In this document: positions 27,462-36,568 of the stretch, in pieces | Layout of the letters: every line of letters begins with the position of its first letter | How positions within the stretch are numbered: position 1 is the stretch's first letter | Source of the DNA: Acinetobacter oleivorans DR1 | GTDB taxonomy: Bacteria; Pseudomonadota; Gammaproteobacteria; Pseudomonadales; Moraxellaceae | Reading direction: 5' to 3' | Length of the DNA stretch: 64,000 bases | Assembly: GCF_000196795.1 (NCBI RefSeq) | Contig: NC_014259.1 | Coordinates: 3,782,001-3,846,000, forward strand | Notes under the pieces: model-generated | Databases searched by the model: none | What the model saw: the letters and a program-made list of their open reading frames with translations, nothing else | What the model was told of the DNA's origin: nothing | Translations under genes and position numbers: made by a program

Positions 27462-28256
27462 TTAGGTAAATACCGTAACAGTTTGCCGTAAAATTGCAAT
27501 TAAATGATCATTTTGGTCCCAAAGATGGGCATATTCCGTGGAATAACCTTCACCAGCATATTCAGTCACCACTTTATATTTAAACCAGTCACATAATTGA
27601 TGTGGAAATGGATGAACAAAGGTAATGTGCCAAGTTAAAGAACTTGCAGGAGCAACTTGTTTAAACATCGGCAATACACCAGGTGGCCAAATATCCATCA
27701 AAACAATTAAATCTGGCAATGTCATTTGACGATTTTCATGCTTCTCTGGAGAGAACCTTGACCATCCTCCAAAGTCAGCATACTGACTTCCTGTAACAGG
27801 ATAATGACCTTCTGCCCAGCATACATCAAAATGTTGATAGCATTCTGGCATTTGTCTAGCAAAAGGAATCGGTTGTAAATCTTCGGGTGGTGCATAAATT
27901 GGCACAATAGGTTCTTGCCGTACTTCAATATTCGACGCACGAGGCACACCAAAACTTGCAACCAAAATGGTTTGTACCGCGCCATCTTGCCATAAACGGG
28001 TTTCAAGTGTAGTGACCGATTTCCCTTCCCTTAAAATTTCAACAGTCAATTGAGCGGGCCCCTGCTGTACAGGCCCCACAAAAGTAACACTACAACTCAA
28101 TAATCTTTTATTTGGATCTTGAATATTGGCGCACGCTTTTTGCATCAGCAATCCCGCAACAAGACCTCCAAACACTGTTCGTCCTTGCAACCACCCTTCA
28201 GATATTTCAATCCATTCCTTTTGTTTTATTTCTTCAAACAATTGCAGCAAAGACAT
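27462..28256 (-). CDS. TesB-like acyl-CoA thioesterase
   Basis: A 264-residue protein with two hot-dog domains, as in the TesB/thioesterase-like family: WLQGRTVFGGLVAGLLMQKACANI in the first and LTWHITFVHPFPHQLCDWFKYKVVTEYAGEGYSTEYAHLWDQ in the second. It should hydrolyse acyl-CoA; chain length is not predictable. Shine-Dalgarno AGGGAAAGG precedes the ATG. The gene is followed by pgsA after about 120 bp and lies downstream of uvrC. Confidence 0.85.
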   Translation of the reverse strand: MSLLQLFEEIKQKEWIEISEGWLQGRTVFGGLVAGLLMQKACANIQDPNKRLLSCSVTFVGPVQQGPAQLTVEILREGKSVTTLETRLWQDGAVQTILVASFGVPRASNIEVRQEPIVPIYAPPEDLQPIPFARQMPECYQHFDVCWAEGHYPVTGSQYADFGGWSRFSPEKHENRQMTLPDLIVLMDIWPPGVLPMFKQVAPASSLTWHITFVHPFPHQLCDWFKYKVVTEYAGEGYSTEYAHLWDQNDHLIAILRQTVTVFT

Positions 28257-28376
28257 TCCTTTCCCTAAAACAAAAGTGTTATTAGGGTCGATCTTTCCTC
28301 ATTTTGTTTGGAATGTGAATGGTCAATCCTTTAGTAATTGGCGAGCTATTTTGTCACTCCGCCTTTAAAACGATGC

Positions 28377-30176
28377 TTATTCATGCAGAATTTTATAAAT
28401 CGTTCTGGCCATCATTTCACCAAAACCAGGCACAAGCGTGAGCTCTTTTTCAGAGGCTTTTAAAACACCTTGAATCCCACCAAAATGGGTTAATAAATCT
28501 CGACGGCGCTTTGGACCCAATCCCGGAATCGCTTCTAAAACTGAAATGCTACGGCGTTTATCACGTTTAGCTCGGTGTTTAGTAATTGCGAAGCGATGGG
28601 CTTCATCACGTACCTGTTGAATCAAGTGCAATGCTTTATGATCTTCTGGTAACTGGATTTTCGTGCCATCTGTAAAATGCAGGGTCTCAAGGCCCGGTTT
28701 ACGCCCTTCACCTTTCGATACCCCCACCATAAAAGCATCGAGCCCAAGCTCTTGCATAACTTCCATCGCCATGTGAAGCTGACCTTTACCACCATCAATT
28801 AACAACAGATCAGGCAATATGGCTTTTTTATAACGTCGTGTTAAGGCTTGGCGCATAGCTGCATAGTCATCGCCAGCGGTAATATCTTGAATGGCAAATT
28901 GGCGATAGTCACGCTTACGAGCACCACCTTGGTCAAACACCACACACGACGCAATTGGAGCTTCGCCCATGGTATGGCTAATATCAAAACATTCGATACG
29001 ATCGACAGGTCTACCAATTACTTGCTCTAACTGATGGAAACGTTCATTGAGTTCTAAATGGTTACTCAACTGCCCCTTAATTGCATGTTGAACATTCATT
29101 TCAGCTAACTCTAGCCACTCAGCACGAGTTTCTCGAACATTACTCTTAATCTGAACCTTTTTGCCAAACTGCTGTGTCAATGCTTCTTCTAATTCTTTAC
29201 GGTCAGGCAATGCAATGTTCACAATCAATTCATTGGGTACTTCATCTGCAACTTGAAAGTAAAAGTTTGCCATAAAGTCACTCAGCATTTGCCCAAGGTC
29301 ATCGCCTAGCATGTCAGGGAAATAGCTTTTTCCACCTAGCATTCGCCCATTGCGTACATACATAATCTGCACGCATGTCACGCCAGCCTGATAAGCAATC
29401 GCCAGAATATCCGCCTCACCTTTGACTTTAAACACAGCTTGTTGCGCTTGAACTTCACGAAGCAAAGATAGTCGATCACGATAAAAAACAGCTTTTTCAA
29501 ATTCAAGTTCTGCTGCTGCTTGTTCCATTTTGGCAATGAGCTCTTGATTCAGCTCCTTCGTATCACCTTGCAAAAAGCGAATACTATTATTAATGTCTTC
29601 TTTATAATCTTCGGGTGAAATCAGCCCTACACAAGGTGCAGAACAACGTTTGATCTGATATTGCAAACACGGGCGCTTGCGCTGCGCAAAGTAGCTATTT
29701 TCACACTGACGTACATTAAAAAGCTTTTGTAGAACGAGTAAAGTATCACGGGCACTATAGGCACTTGGATAAGGTCCAAAGAACTTACCAATTTGGTGCT
29801 TCCCTTTGCCGCGACCACTAGCAAGCCGAGGATAGGGCTTATCTGCCGATACAAAAATATAGACATATGACTTATCGTCCCGCAACATGATGTTATAAGG
29901 CGGACGATGTTGTTTAATTAAATTTTGCTCGAGAAGTAGTGCTTCAGTTTCTGAACGAGTGACTAAAGTTTCAATATCATAAATTCTGGCAACTAAAGCC
30001 TGAGTTTTAGGATGCTCAATGGTTTTAACAAAATAGCTCGACACCCTATTCTTTAGGTTTTTTGCTTTGCCAACATATAACAATTCGCCCTCTTTCCCTA
30101 GCATTTTATAAACACCTGGAAGTTGGGTCATGTGGGCTAAAATTTTTTCAATATGGGGACGAGCGTTTTGATTCAC
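28377..30176 (-). CDS. uvrC: Excinuclease ABC subunit C
   Basis: A 599-residue nuclease that makes both incisions in nucleotide excision repair with UvrAB. The N-terminal GIY-YIG domain (LPGVYKMLGKEGELLYVGKAKNLKNRVSSYF), a UVR motif (about residues 205-240), the RNase H-like C nuclease (CFDISHTMGEAPIASCVVF, LLIDGGKGQL) and C-terminal helix-hairpin-helix motifs (IPGLGPKRRRDLLTHFGG) are all intact. The start is GTG at 30176 with no clear Shine-Dalgarno. Confidence 0.96.
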   Translation of the reverse strand: MNQNARPHIEKILAHMTQLPGVYKMLGKEGELLYVGKAKNLKNRVSSYFVKTIEHPKTQALVARIYDIETLVTRSETEALLLEQNLIKQHRPPYNIMLRDDKSYVYIFVSADKPYPRLASGRGKGKHQIGKFFGPYPSAYSARDTLLVLQKLFNVRQCENSYFAQRKRPCLQYQIKRCSAPCVGLISPEDYKEDINNSIRFLQGDTKELNQELIAKMEQAAAELEFEKAVFYRDRLSLLREVQAQQAVFKVKGEADILAIAYQAGVTCVQIMYVRNGRMLGGKSYFPDMLGDDLGQMLSDFMANFYFQVADEVPNELIVNIALPDRKELEEALTQQFGKKVQIKSNVRETRAEWLELAEMNVQHAIKGQLSNHLELNERFHQLEQVIGRPVDRIECFDISHTMGEAPIASCVVFDQGGARKRDYRQFAIQDITAGDDYAAMRQALTRRYKKAILPDLLLIDGGKGQLHMAMEVMQELGLDAFMVGVSKGEGRKPGLETLHFTDGTKIQLPEDHKALHLIQQVRDEAHRFAITKHRAKRDKRRSISVLEAIPGLGPKRRRDLLTHFGGIQGVLKASEKELTLVPGFGEMMARTIYKILHE

Positions 30177-30309
30177 TATCGGCAGACATGGCTTAATACT
30201 GAATACCTAATGTGATGTTTTCAACCTGAGTTTTCAAGTGCTTTACTGTGCCACAAGCCAAATTTGGAAACAGATTTGGATATGCCCCGACAGACTATGT
30301 CGTACTCGC

Positions 30310-30840
30310 TTAAGAATCGAGGCGATAGTAGCTATATTTCACATCTTTTTCTTTATAGACCGCATAGGTTTTTTGACGAAAATCTGAGAACCAGCCATTC
30401 CCTGTATATCCCGCAATATGACCATATGTGTGGCCACTTGTCCGCTCAATAATATAAATATCGCCTTCTTGAGGACGATTAAAAGCAGGTTTAATTTTCT
30501 TATAACCATTCTTCTCAAGCGTATGCCCCCAGTCTGAAGCTGCTACTGGATGCTTAGACACATCCGCTCCTGCTGCTTGTAAAGCAATGCGAATATTTTT
30601 GGCACATTTCTCTTTACTATGGTTGGCAGATATACTTTCAAGCTTACTTGAGAACTTGTGCAAATTAATATTTTGATCTTCAGATTGATGAATTTTCACA
30701 TCAGTTTTTTTATGTTTTTCAGTCGACGAAGCTGCTTGTCTTAACATCACTTTCATTTTTAAATCATCTTGAGAGCTTTCTTCTTTTCTCTCTTCGATAT
30801 GATGAACATGTGCATGAACTGCGTGATGAGCATGAGCCAT
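30310..30840 (-). CDS. Small Cys/His hydrolase with His-rich N terminus (candidate peptidoglycan-cleaving toxin)
   Basis: A 176-residue protein. Residues 1-14 hold seven His. Residues ~20-70 are charged and low in hydrophobics. The C-terminal ~100 residues resemble CHAP/NlpC-P60-type papain-fold hydrolases: a nucleophile-like Cys79 at a helix start (KCAKNIRIALQAAG), HPVAASDWG, PQEGDIYII and His141 in YGHIAGYTGNGWFSDF. Similar small domains act as cell-wall amidases or endopeptidases, including type VI effectors. No Sec signal is seen. ATG 30840 has AGTAGG upstream; the 30897 TTG is rejected. Function is inferred. Confidence 0.6.
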   Translation of the reverse strand: MAHAHHAVHAHVHHIEERKEESSQDDLKMKVMLRQAASSTEKHKKTDVKIHQSEDQNINLHKFSSKLESISANHSKEKCAKNIRIALQAAGADVSKHPVAASDWGHTLEKNGYKKIKPAFNRPQEGDIYIIERTSGHTYGHIAGYTGNGWFSDFRQKTYAVYKEKDVKYSYYRLDS

Positions 30841-30979
30841 TTTAAAACCTACTTCCGCTAACCAGTCTTCGAAAAAACCGCGCCATTGTAGAATCAAAAT
30901 TGGTCCTTGGCTTTTAATAGTTGTAACAAATTGCCAGCACTGTGAAATGAGTCACAAAATTCAATAAAGGTTAATTTCT

Positions 30980-31351
30980 ATGAATACTAAAGAATTTGTC
31001 AAAGAACTTATAAATACTATTTCAGACGAATATATCGATACTTATAAACAGATTTACTCATCTACTTTAGTCGATAATAAAATTAAAGAAGATCCCTACT
31101 GGTTTGATGCTCTCACTTTTTATCAATCTTTATCTCAAAAAGATAAGGAAACCTTATTTAAAATCATTAAACAGACGACTATTGATACTACAAGTATAAT
31201 TCTAGGTATTATTGATGGTCCTGTGACCTTAAATCAGATCCCTGGTGACTTTACGCTGACATATACAGAAAATGAGAAGACAGTAATTTTAAATGGAGAT
31301 CTACAGGATGAATTCCTTACCAAAATAAAAGAAAGAGACATATCACAATGA
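30980..31351 (+). CDS. Hypothetical protein, candidate immunity/accessory protein
   Basis: A 123-residue acidic, mostly helical protein that I do not recognise with certainty. Notable stretches are YWFDALTFYQSL, TTSIILGIIDG and a C-terminal TVILNGDLQDEFL. No signal peptide or membrane span. It is AT-rich compared with uvrC and lpxO and is divergent from the Cys/His hydrolase gene 140 bp away. AAAGG lies upstream of the ATG. An immunity role is only a guess from position and size. Confidence 0.6.
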   Translation: MNTKEFVKELINTISDEYIDTYKQIYSSTLVDNKIKEDPYWFDALTFYQSLSQKDKETLFKIIKQTTIDTTSIILGIIDGPVTLNQIPGDFTLTYTENEKTVILNGDLQDEFLTKIKERDISQ

Positions 31352-31384
31352 TATATAATGAATTATAATAATGGAAATATAATT

Positions 31385-31621
31385 ATGATATTAAAACAAA
31401 AGCTTATTTATAAAAACTCGAAAAACGAGAAAATCAAATTAATACTCGAACCTTGGGCAGAAGAATATAATATTGAGTCAAATTCTGAAGTAGAGATTAT
31501 TGTTGAAGGTGATATAGAAAAAGGATATTTAATGATTGAATCAGAGATAGACCGTGTTGTCATCTATGGTTGGCAAGGAAGTCTTATTCAAGTCTTCAAA
31601 AATGGTAAACTTATTGACTAA
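31385..31621 (+). CDS. Small hypothetical protein
   Basis: A 78-residue protein of unknown function. Pattern of short beta strands (QKLIYKNSKNEKIKLILEP, EVEIIVEGDIEKGYLMIE, RVVIYGWQGSLIQVFKNGKLI) suggests a small beta-sandwich or barrel. AT-rich like the preceding gene and 33 bp downstream of it. I chose ATG 31385, preceded by GGAA at 8 bp; an in-frame ATG at 31358 lacks a ribosome binding site. A bidirectional terminator follows. Confidence 0.55.
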   Translation: MILKQKLIYKNSKNEKIKLILEPWAEEYNIESNSEVEIIVEGDIEKGYLMIESEIDRVVIYGWQGSLIQVFKNGKLID

Positions 31622-31671
31622 TGATTTTATTAATAATCTATTCCTTCTAACAGGTTATTTTAGCTTAAAAC

Positions 31672-31695
31672 AAAAAACGCCCTTTCGGGCGTTTT
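31672..31695. terminator. Bidirectional terminator (small gene / lpxO)
   Basis: AAAACGCCC pairs with GGGCGTTTT around TTTC; A/T runs on both sides allow action on both strands. Confidence 0.85.
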
Positions 31696-31697
31696 AA

Positions 31698-32612
31698 TTA
31701 AAATATATATGGTCGGACAAAAATCAGGAAGAAAATCCCAAGCATTAATAACCATTTTAAGAAGTAATACAACTTACGGTTTTTAGCTTTTAATGCTTTA
31801 GCTTTAATGCGAATTTGATAAACATAACCAAAAGCTTTATTTAAACCACCTGTTTGGTCACCTGTTTCATTCGGTGAACTTGCAGCAGTCATCACTTTAC
31901 GACCAAACCAATGATTGAAACGTTCCATCCATTTCACTTTCATCGGTCGTTCAACATCTGCAAAGAAAATAATACGGTTTTGATCAGTCTTATTTTCAGC
32001 ATAGTGAATATAGGTTTCATCAAATACAATACTTTGGCCATCTCGCCAAGAGTATCTTTCACCATCAACATCAATAAAACAACGATCATCATTTGGCGTA
32101 ATTAAACCCAAATGATAACGCAGTGAACCTGCATATGGGTCACGGTGTCTTACCAAACGGCTGTCAGGTGCAAGCTCGGTAAACATAGCGGCTTTAATTG
32201 TCGGCAATGTTTTAAGAAGTGCTGTGGTTTTCGGGCAGAGCTCAGCAGCAGACGGATGACTTGACTCATACCATTTTAAGTAAAAACGCTTCCAACCTGT
32301 TTTAAAGAATGAGTTAAAACCTAAGTCGTTATATGTACTTGAAGCTTTGATTCCACCTTGGTCATATAAAGCTTTCGCTTCATCACGAATCATTTCCCAA
32401 TTTTCATCCAACACTTTTAAATCTTTAAAATGCTGGGTGTCGATATAAGGTTGATTCGGCACCTTTGAAAAGATGTACATTAAAAAGTTAATCGGTGCGA
32501 GCAAGGTTGAATGGTCAAAAAACTGACGATAAAACGAGTGACGCACTTTGCCGCGATGCTGGATATACAATGCTGATATCACAAAAATCGCTAATATGAT
32601 CCACTTAATCAT
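31698..32612 (-). CDS. lpxO: Lipid A hydroxylase LpxO (aspartyl/asparaginyl beta-hydroxylase family)
   Basis: A 304-residue Fe(II)/2-oxoglutarate dioxygenase anchored by an N-terminal span (MIKWIILAIFVISALYI) and a C-terminal span (LLMLGIFFLIFV). Iron ligands: HRD in VRHRDPYAGSLRYHLGL and the His in DETYIHYAENKTDQNR, with Arg for 2-oxoglutarate. LpxO adds a 2-hydroxyl to a lipid A acyl chain, changing outer-membrane permeability and peptide resistance. Single gene ending at a bidirectional terminator. Confidence 0.88.
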   Translation of the reverse strand: MIKWIILAIFVISALYIQHRGKVRHSFYRQFFDHSTLLAPINFLMYIFSKVPNQPYIDTQHFKDLKVLDENWEMIRDEAKALYDQGGIKASSTYNDLGFNSFFKTGWKRFYLKWYESSHPSAAELCPKTTALLKTLPTIKAAMFTELAPDSRLVRHRDPYAGSLRYHLGLITPNDDRCFIDVDGERYSWRDGQSIVFDETYIHYAENKTDQNRIIFFADVERPMKVKWMERFNHWFGRKVMTAASSPNETGDQTGGLNKAFGYVYQIRIKAKALKAKNRKLYYFLKWLLMLGIFFLIFVRPYIF

Positions 32613-33183
32613 ATTGCTACTCTTTCAAAAGATTAGGGGCAACTTCACCTTATATTTAAGGCAATAGAAACCGGAAGTTTATTTAATTGGCACAAATTTT
32701 AACAAAATTGACTTATAAAAAGCGAATGTAAAAAATAAGTCAAATAATAGGTCTCATATTTTTATAAGAAATAAAAGAACCCTCAGTATTTTTTCAGCAC
32801 TTTAAGAAGTTAAACTTGTTGTTATTTTTATTCGCTTTTTTAAGATAAAAATTGAACAATTGACTTTTTTGACAAAAAACTAACTTTTGAATTTTCATAT
32901 TTTTTATAAGAAAGTGTGATAACTCCAGAGCTTTATAAAGAAAAATTTAAAGCAAAACAAAAGCCTTTGATTAGCAGCTATCTTTATGATTTCTTTTATG
33001 CAATTTAATACAGATGAATTGAATAATAAATAAGATGACCCTTGCGTCACGGCTTGATACAACTTGTCAGGTTTTTTTTAGATATAGTTATCGTAAGATT
33101 AGCGAAGCATAAATGTGTACCAAAGCTGTGCACACGCTTCATAACATCAACTTAGAAGTCCTCCAAAACCAAGGAGATCAGGC
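32613..33183. promoter_or_regulatory. AT-rich divergent control region, lpxO / fadBA
   Basis: 571 bp without a convincing gene. It is very AT-rich with T-runs. A near-identical direct repeat, TCATATTTTTATAAGAAA, occurs at 32754-32771 and (with one extra T) at 32895-32913. Closer to fadB, TTGTCA near 33066 could be a -35, but the -10 is unclear. The fadB start has a strong AGGAGATC. Confidence 0.4.
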
Positions 33184-35337
33184 ATGATCCACGCTGGCAA
33201 TGCCATTACCGTCCAAATGCTTTCGGACGGAATTGCAGAATTCCGCTTTGACTTACAAGGTGAGTCGGTCAATAAATTTAACCGTGCAACAATTGAAGAT
33301 TTCCAAGCTGCTATTGCTGCGGTAAAAGCAAATAATGATATTAAAGGCTTAGTTGTTACGTCGGGCAAATCAACATTTATTGTTGGGGCAGACATTACCG
33401 AATTTGGTGAAAACTTCGCTCAAGGCGAAAAAGCGATTGTTGACTGGCTTATGCCTGTTCACGAAATCTTCAATAGCTTTGAAGATTTAGAAATTCCAAA
33501 AGTTGTTGCTATTAACGGTATGGCGTTAGGCGGCGGTTTTGAAATGTGTTTAGTGTGTGACTATCGTGTGATGTCAGAAGCTGCGCAAGTGGGCTTACCA
33601 GAAATTAAACTTGGTATTTACCCAGGTTTTGGCGGTAGCGTACGTTTAAGCCGTCTTATTGGTATCGACAACGCGGTTGAATGGATGGCGATGGCTGCTC
33701 CTAAAAAACCAGCTGCTGCACTAAAAGATGGTGCTGTAGATGCGGTTGTAGCTGCTGATAAATTACTTGAAGCTGCAACTGACTTAGTTAAGCAAGCAAT
33801 TTCTGGTCGTTTGAACTGGAAAGCGAAACGCCAAGAAAAACTTGATGCTGTAAAATTGAACCCACTTGAACAAATGATGGCGTTCAACACAGCAAAAGGT
33901 GCTGTACTTGCTAAAGCAAATCCTGCTCAATACCCTGCTCCAAAATTATTACTTGATTCATTACAAGCAGGTGCAAGCCTTGCGCGTGACGAAGCATTAA
34001 AAGCTGAAGCTGAAGGTTTTGCAAAAGCTGCGATTACTCCACAAGCTGGTGCATTGATTGGTTTATTCCTCAATGACCAAGTTGTTAAGAAAACTGCTAA
34101 AAAACATGAAAAAGGTGCTCACCCTGTAAACCAAGCAGCTGTACTTGGCGCTGGTATCATGGGTGGTGGTATTGCTTACCAAGCGGCAAGCAAAGGCACT
34201 CCAATTATCATGAAAGATATTGGTAACCCACAACTTGCACTAGGTATGTCAGAAGCGAACAGCTTGTTAACTAAACAAGTTGAACGTAAGAAAATGAAAC
34301 CTGCGCAAATGGGTGAAACCCTTGCACGTATCCGTCCTACTTTAAGCTACGATGAGTTTAAAGAAGTCGACATCGTGATCGAAGCGGTTACAGAAAATCC
34401 AAAAGTTAAAGAAATCGTTCTTGCAGACACTGAAAAGCATGTTCGTGAAAACACGATTATTGCGTCTAACACGTCTACAATTTCAATTACACGTTTAGCG
34501 AAAGCTTTACAACGTCCTGAAAACTTTGTAGGTATGCACTTCTTCAACCCAGTTCACATGATGCCGCTTGTAGAAGTCATTCGTGGTGAAAAGACTTCTG
34601 AAGAAGCGATTGCAACTACTGTTGTTCTTGCTCAAAAAATGGGTAAAACACCAATCGTTGTAAACGACTGCCCAGGGTTCTTGGTTAACCGTGTATTGTT
34701 CCCTTACTTTGGTGCATTTGACCTTCTTGTAAAAGACGGCGCAGACTTCCAGCAAGTTGACAATGTAATGTCTAAGTTTGGCTGGCCAATGGGTCCTGCT
34801 TACCTCATCGACGTTGTTGGTATCGACACTGGTGTACACGGTGCAGAAGTCATGGCTGAAGGTTTCCCAGACCGCATGAAGCCAGACTACAAAGGTTCAA
34901 TCCAAGCAATGTACGAAGCTAAACGTCTTGGTCAAAAGAATGACGTTGGTTTCTACAAATACGAACTCGATAAGAAAGGCAAGAAAGCAAAAACTGTTGA
35001 TCCAACAGCGTATGAAATCATTGCTCCTTTCGTAACGGGTGAAAAACGCGAGTTTGATAACCAAGAAATCATTGACCGCATGATGCTTGCTTTCTGTAAC
35101 GAAACAGTTCGTTGCTTAGAAGACAACATCGTTGCAACTGCTGCTGAAGCAGACATGGCAATGATTATGGGTGTAGGTTTCCCTCCATTCCGTGGTGGTC
35201 CATGTCGTTATATCGACCAGACAGGTGTTGCTGAATATGTTGCGCTTTGCGACAAATATGCACACTTAGGTAAGGCTTATGAAGCGCCACAAATGTTGCG
35301 TGACATGGCTGCTAACAACAAAAAATTCTACGGTTAA
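33184..35337 (+). CDS. fadB: Fatty acid oxidation complex alpha subunit FadB
   Basis: A 717-residue multifunctional enzyme of aerobic beta-oxidation. N-terminal crotonase-fold enoyl-CoA hydratase/isomerase (~1-190; VGADITEFGENF, GMALGGGFEMCLVCDYRV). From ~residue 318 the 3-hydroxyacyl-CoA dehydrogenase with NAD site AVLGAGIMGGGIAYQAASKG, then HFFNPVHMMPLVEVI and CPGFLVNRV. It works with FadA as a heterotetramer. Shine-Dalgarno AGGAG. First gene of fadBA; fadA follows after 12 bp. Confidence 0.97.
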   Translation: MIHAGNAITVQMLSDGIAEFRFDLQGESVNKFNRATIEDFQAAIAAVKANNDIKGLVVTSGKSTFIVGADITEFGENFAQGEKAIVDWLMPVHEIFNSFEDLEIPKVVAINGMALGGGFEMCLVCDYRVMSEAAQVGLPEIKLGIYPGFGGSVRLSRLIGIDNAVEWMAMAAPKKPAAALKDGAVDAVVAADKLLEAATDLVKQAISGRLNWKAKRQEKLDAVKLNPLEQMMAFNTAKGAVLAKANPAQYPAPKLLLDSLQAGASLARDEALKAEAEGFAKAAITPQAGALIGLFLNDQVVKKTAKKHEKGAHPVNQAAVLGAGIMGGGIAYQAASKGTPIIMKDIGNPQLALGMSEANSLLTKQVERKKMKPAQMGETLARIRPTLSYDEFKEVDIVIEAVTENPKVKEIVLADTEKHVRENTIIASNTSTISITRLAKALQRPENFVGMHFFNPVHMMPLVEVIRGEKTSEEAIATTVVLAQKMGKTPIVVNDCPGFLVNRVLFPYFGAFDLLVKDGADFQQVDNVMSKFGWPMGPAYLIDVVGIDTGVHGAEVMAEGFPDRMKPDYKGSIQAMYEAKRLGQKNDVGFYKYELDKKGKKAKTVDPTAYEIIAPFVTGEKREFDNQEIIDRMMLAFCNETVRCLEDNIVATAAEADMAMIMGVGFPPFRGGPCRYIDQTGVAEYVALCDKYAHLGKAYEAPQMLRDMAANNKKFYG

Positions 35338-35349
35338 GGAGCAACGTGA

Positions 35350-36522
35350 ATGGCTACTTTAAATCCACGTGACGTTGTCATCGTTGATGGCGTACGTTCT
35401 GCAATGGGTAAAACCAAAAACGGTATGTTCCGCAATGTACGTGCTGACAGCTTATCTGCTGAATTAGTTCGTGCACTCGTTGCTCGTAACCAATTTGACA
35501 CCAATGAAGTTGAAGACCTGATCTGGGGCTGTGTAAATCAGACTTTAGAACAAGGTATGAACATTGGTCGTAACATCGGCTTATTGGCTGACTTACCAAA
35601 AACTGTAGCAGGTCAAACTGTAAACCGTCTTTGTGGTTCATCTATGCAAGCACTTCATACTGCTGCTGCACAGATTGCAACTAACCAAGGTGATATCTTC
35701 ATTATTGGTGGTGTAGAGCACATGGGCCATGTAGGTATGATGCACGGCATCGACCTAAACCCAGAAGCATCTAAACACTATGCAAAAGCATCTAACATGA
35801 TGGGCTTAACTGCTGAAATGTTAGGTCGCATGAACGGCATTAGCCGTGAAGAGCAAGACGCATTTGGTGTTGAATCTCACCGCCGTGCTTGGGCTGCAAC
35901 TCAAGAAGGTCGTTTCAAAAACGAAATCGTTGGTGTTGAAGGTCACGATGCAAATGGCTTTAAAATCCTTTGTGACATAGACGAAGTAATTCGTCCAGAT
36001 GCAAACCTTGAGTCGTTCAAAGCACTACGTCCTGTATTCGATCCGAAAGGCGGTACGGTAACTGCTGCTACATCTTCAGCGTTGTCTGACGGTGCTTCTG
36101 CAATGTTGCTTATGTCTGCTGAGCGCGCGCAAGCGTTAGGTTTAAAACCACGCGCTGTGATTCGTTCTATGGCTGTTGCAGGTTGTGATGCTGCAATCAT
36201 GGGTTACGGTCCAGTTCCAGCAACTCAAAAAGCGCTTAAACGTGCTGGTTTAACGATGGCTGATATTCAAACTATCGAATTAAACGAAGCATTTGCTGCT
36301 CAAGGCTTATCAGTAATGAAAGGCTTAGGTATTTATGACAAGCAAGACATCATTAACTTAAATGGTGGTGCAATTGCTTTGGGTCACCCACTAGGCTGTT
36401 CTGGTGCGCGTATCACCACTACGCTGTTAAACGTAATGGAACAACAAGATACTCAAATCGGTCTTGCGACCATGTGTATCGGCCTTGGTCAAGGTATTGC
36501 AACAGTGATCGAACGTGTTTAA
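35350..36522 (+). CDS. fadA: 3-ketoacyl-CoA thiolase FadA
   Basis: A 390-residue thiolase performing the last step of beta-oxidation. Nucleophile Cys95 in NRLCGSSMQALH; His in NGGAIALGHPLGCSGAR; second Cys in ATMCIGLGQG. Shine-Dalgarno AAGGAG lies in the 12-bp gap after fadB. Followed by a strong terminator. Confidence 0.97.
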   Translation: MATLNPRDVVIVDGVRSAMGKTKNGMFRNVRADSLSAELVRALVARNQFDTNEVEDLIWGCVNQTLEQGMNIGRNIGLLADLPKTVAGQTVNRLCGSSMQALHTAAAQIATNQGDIFIIGGVEHMGHVGMMHGIDLNPEASKHYAKASNMMGLTAEMLGRMNGISREEQDAFGVESHRRAWAATQEGRFKNEIVGVEGHDANGFKILCDIDEVIRPDANLESFKALRPVFDPKGGTVTAATSSALSDGASAMLLMSAERAQALGLKPRAVIRSMAVAGCDAAIMGYGPVPATQKALKRAGLTMADIQTIELNEAFAAQGLSVMKGLGIYDKQDIINLNGGAIALGHPLGCSGARITTTLLNVMEQQDTQIGLATMCIGLGQGIATVIERV

Positions 36523-36535
36523 TTAACACCAAGAT

Positions 36536-36568
36536 AAAAAAATCCCCGCTCAATGCGGGGATTTTTTT
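36536..36568. terminator. Bidirectional terminator (fadA / hypothetical)
   Basis: ATCCCCGC pairs with GCGGGGAT around TCAAT, flanked by A- and T-runs. On the minus strand the stop codon of the hypothetical gene (36567) touches the run, so this end can also serve as its terminator. Confidence 0.9.

Noticed and set aside
30264..30452. 62-codon plus-strand frame between uvrC and the Cys/His hydrolase
   Set aside because: It overlaps the end of the hydrolase gene in antisense and has no ribosome binding site or homologous feature.
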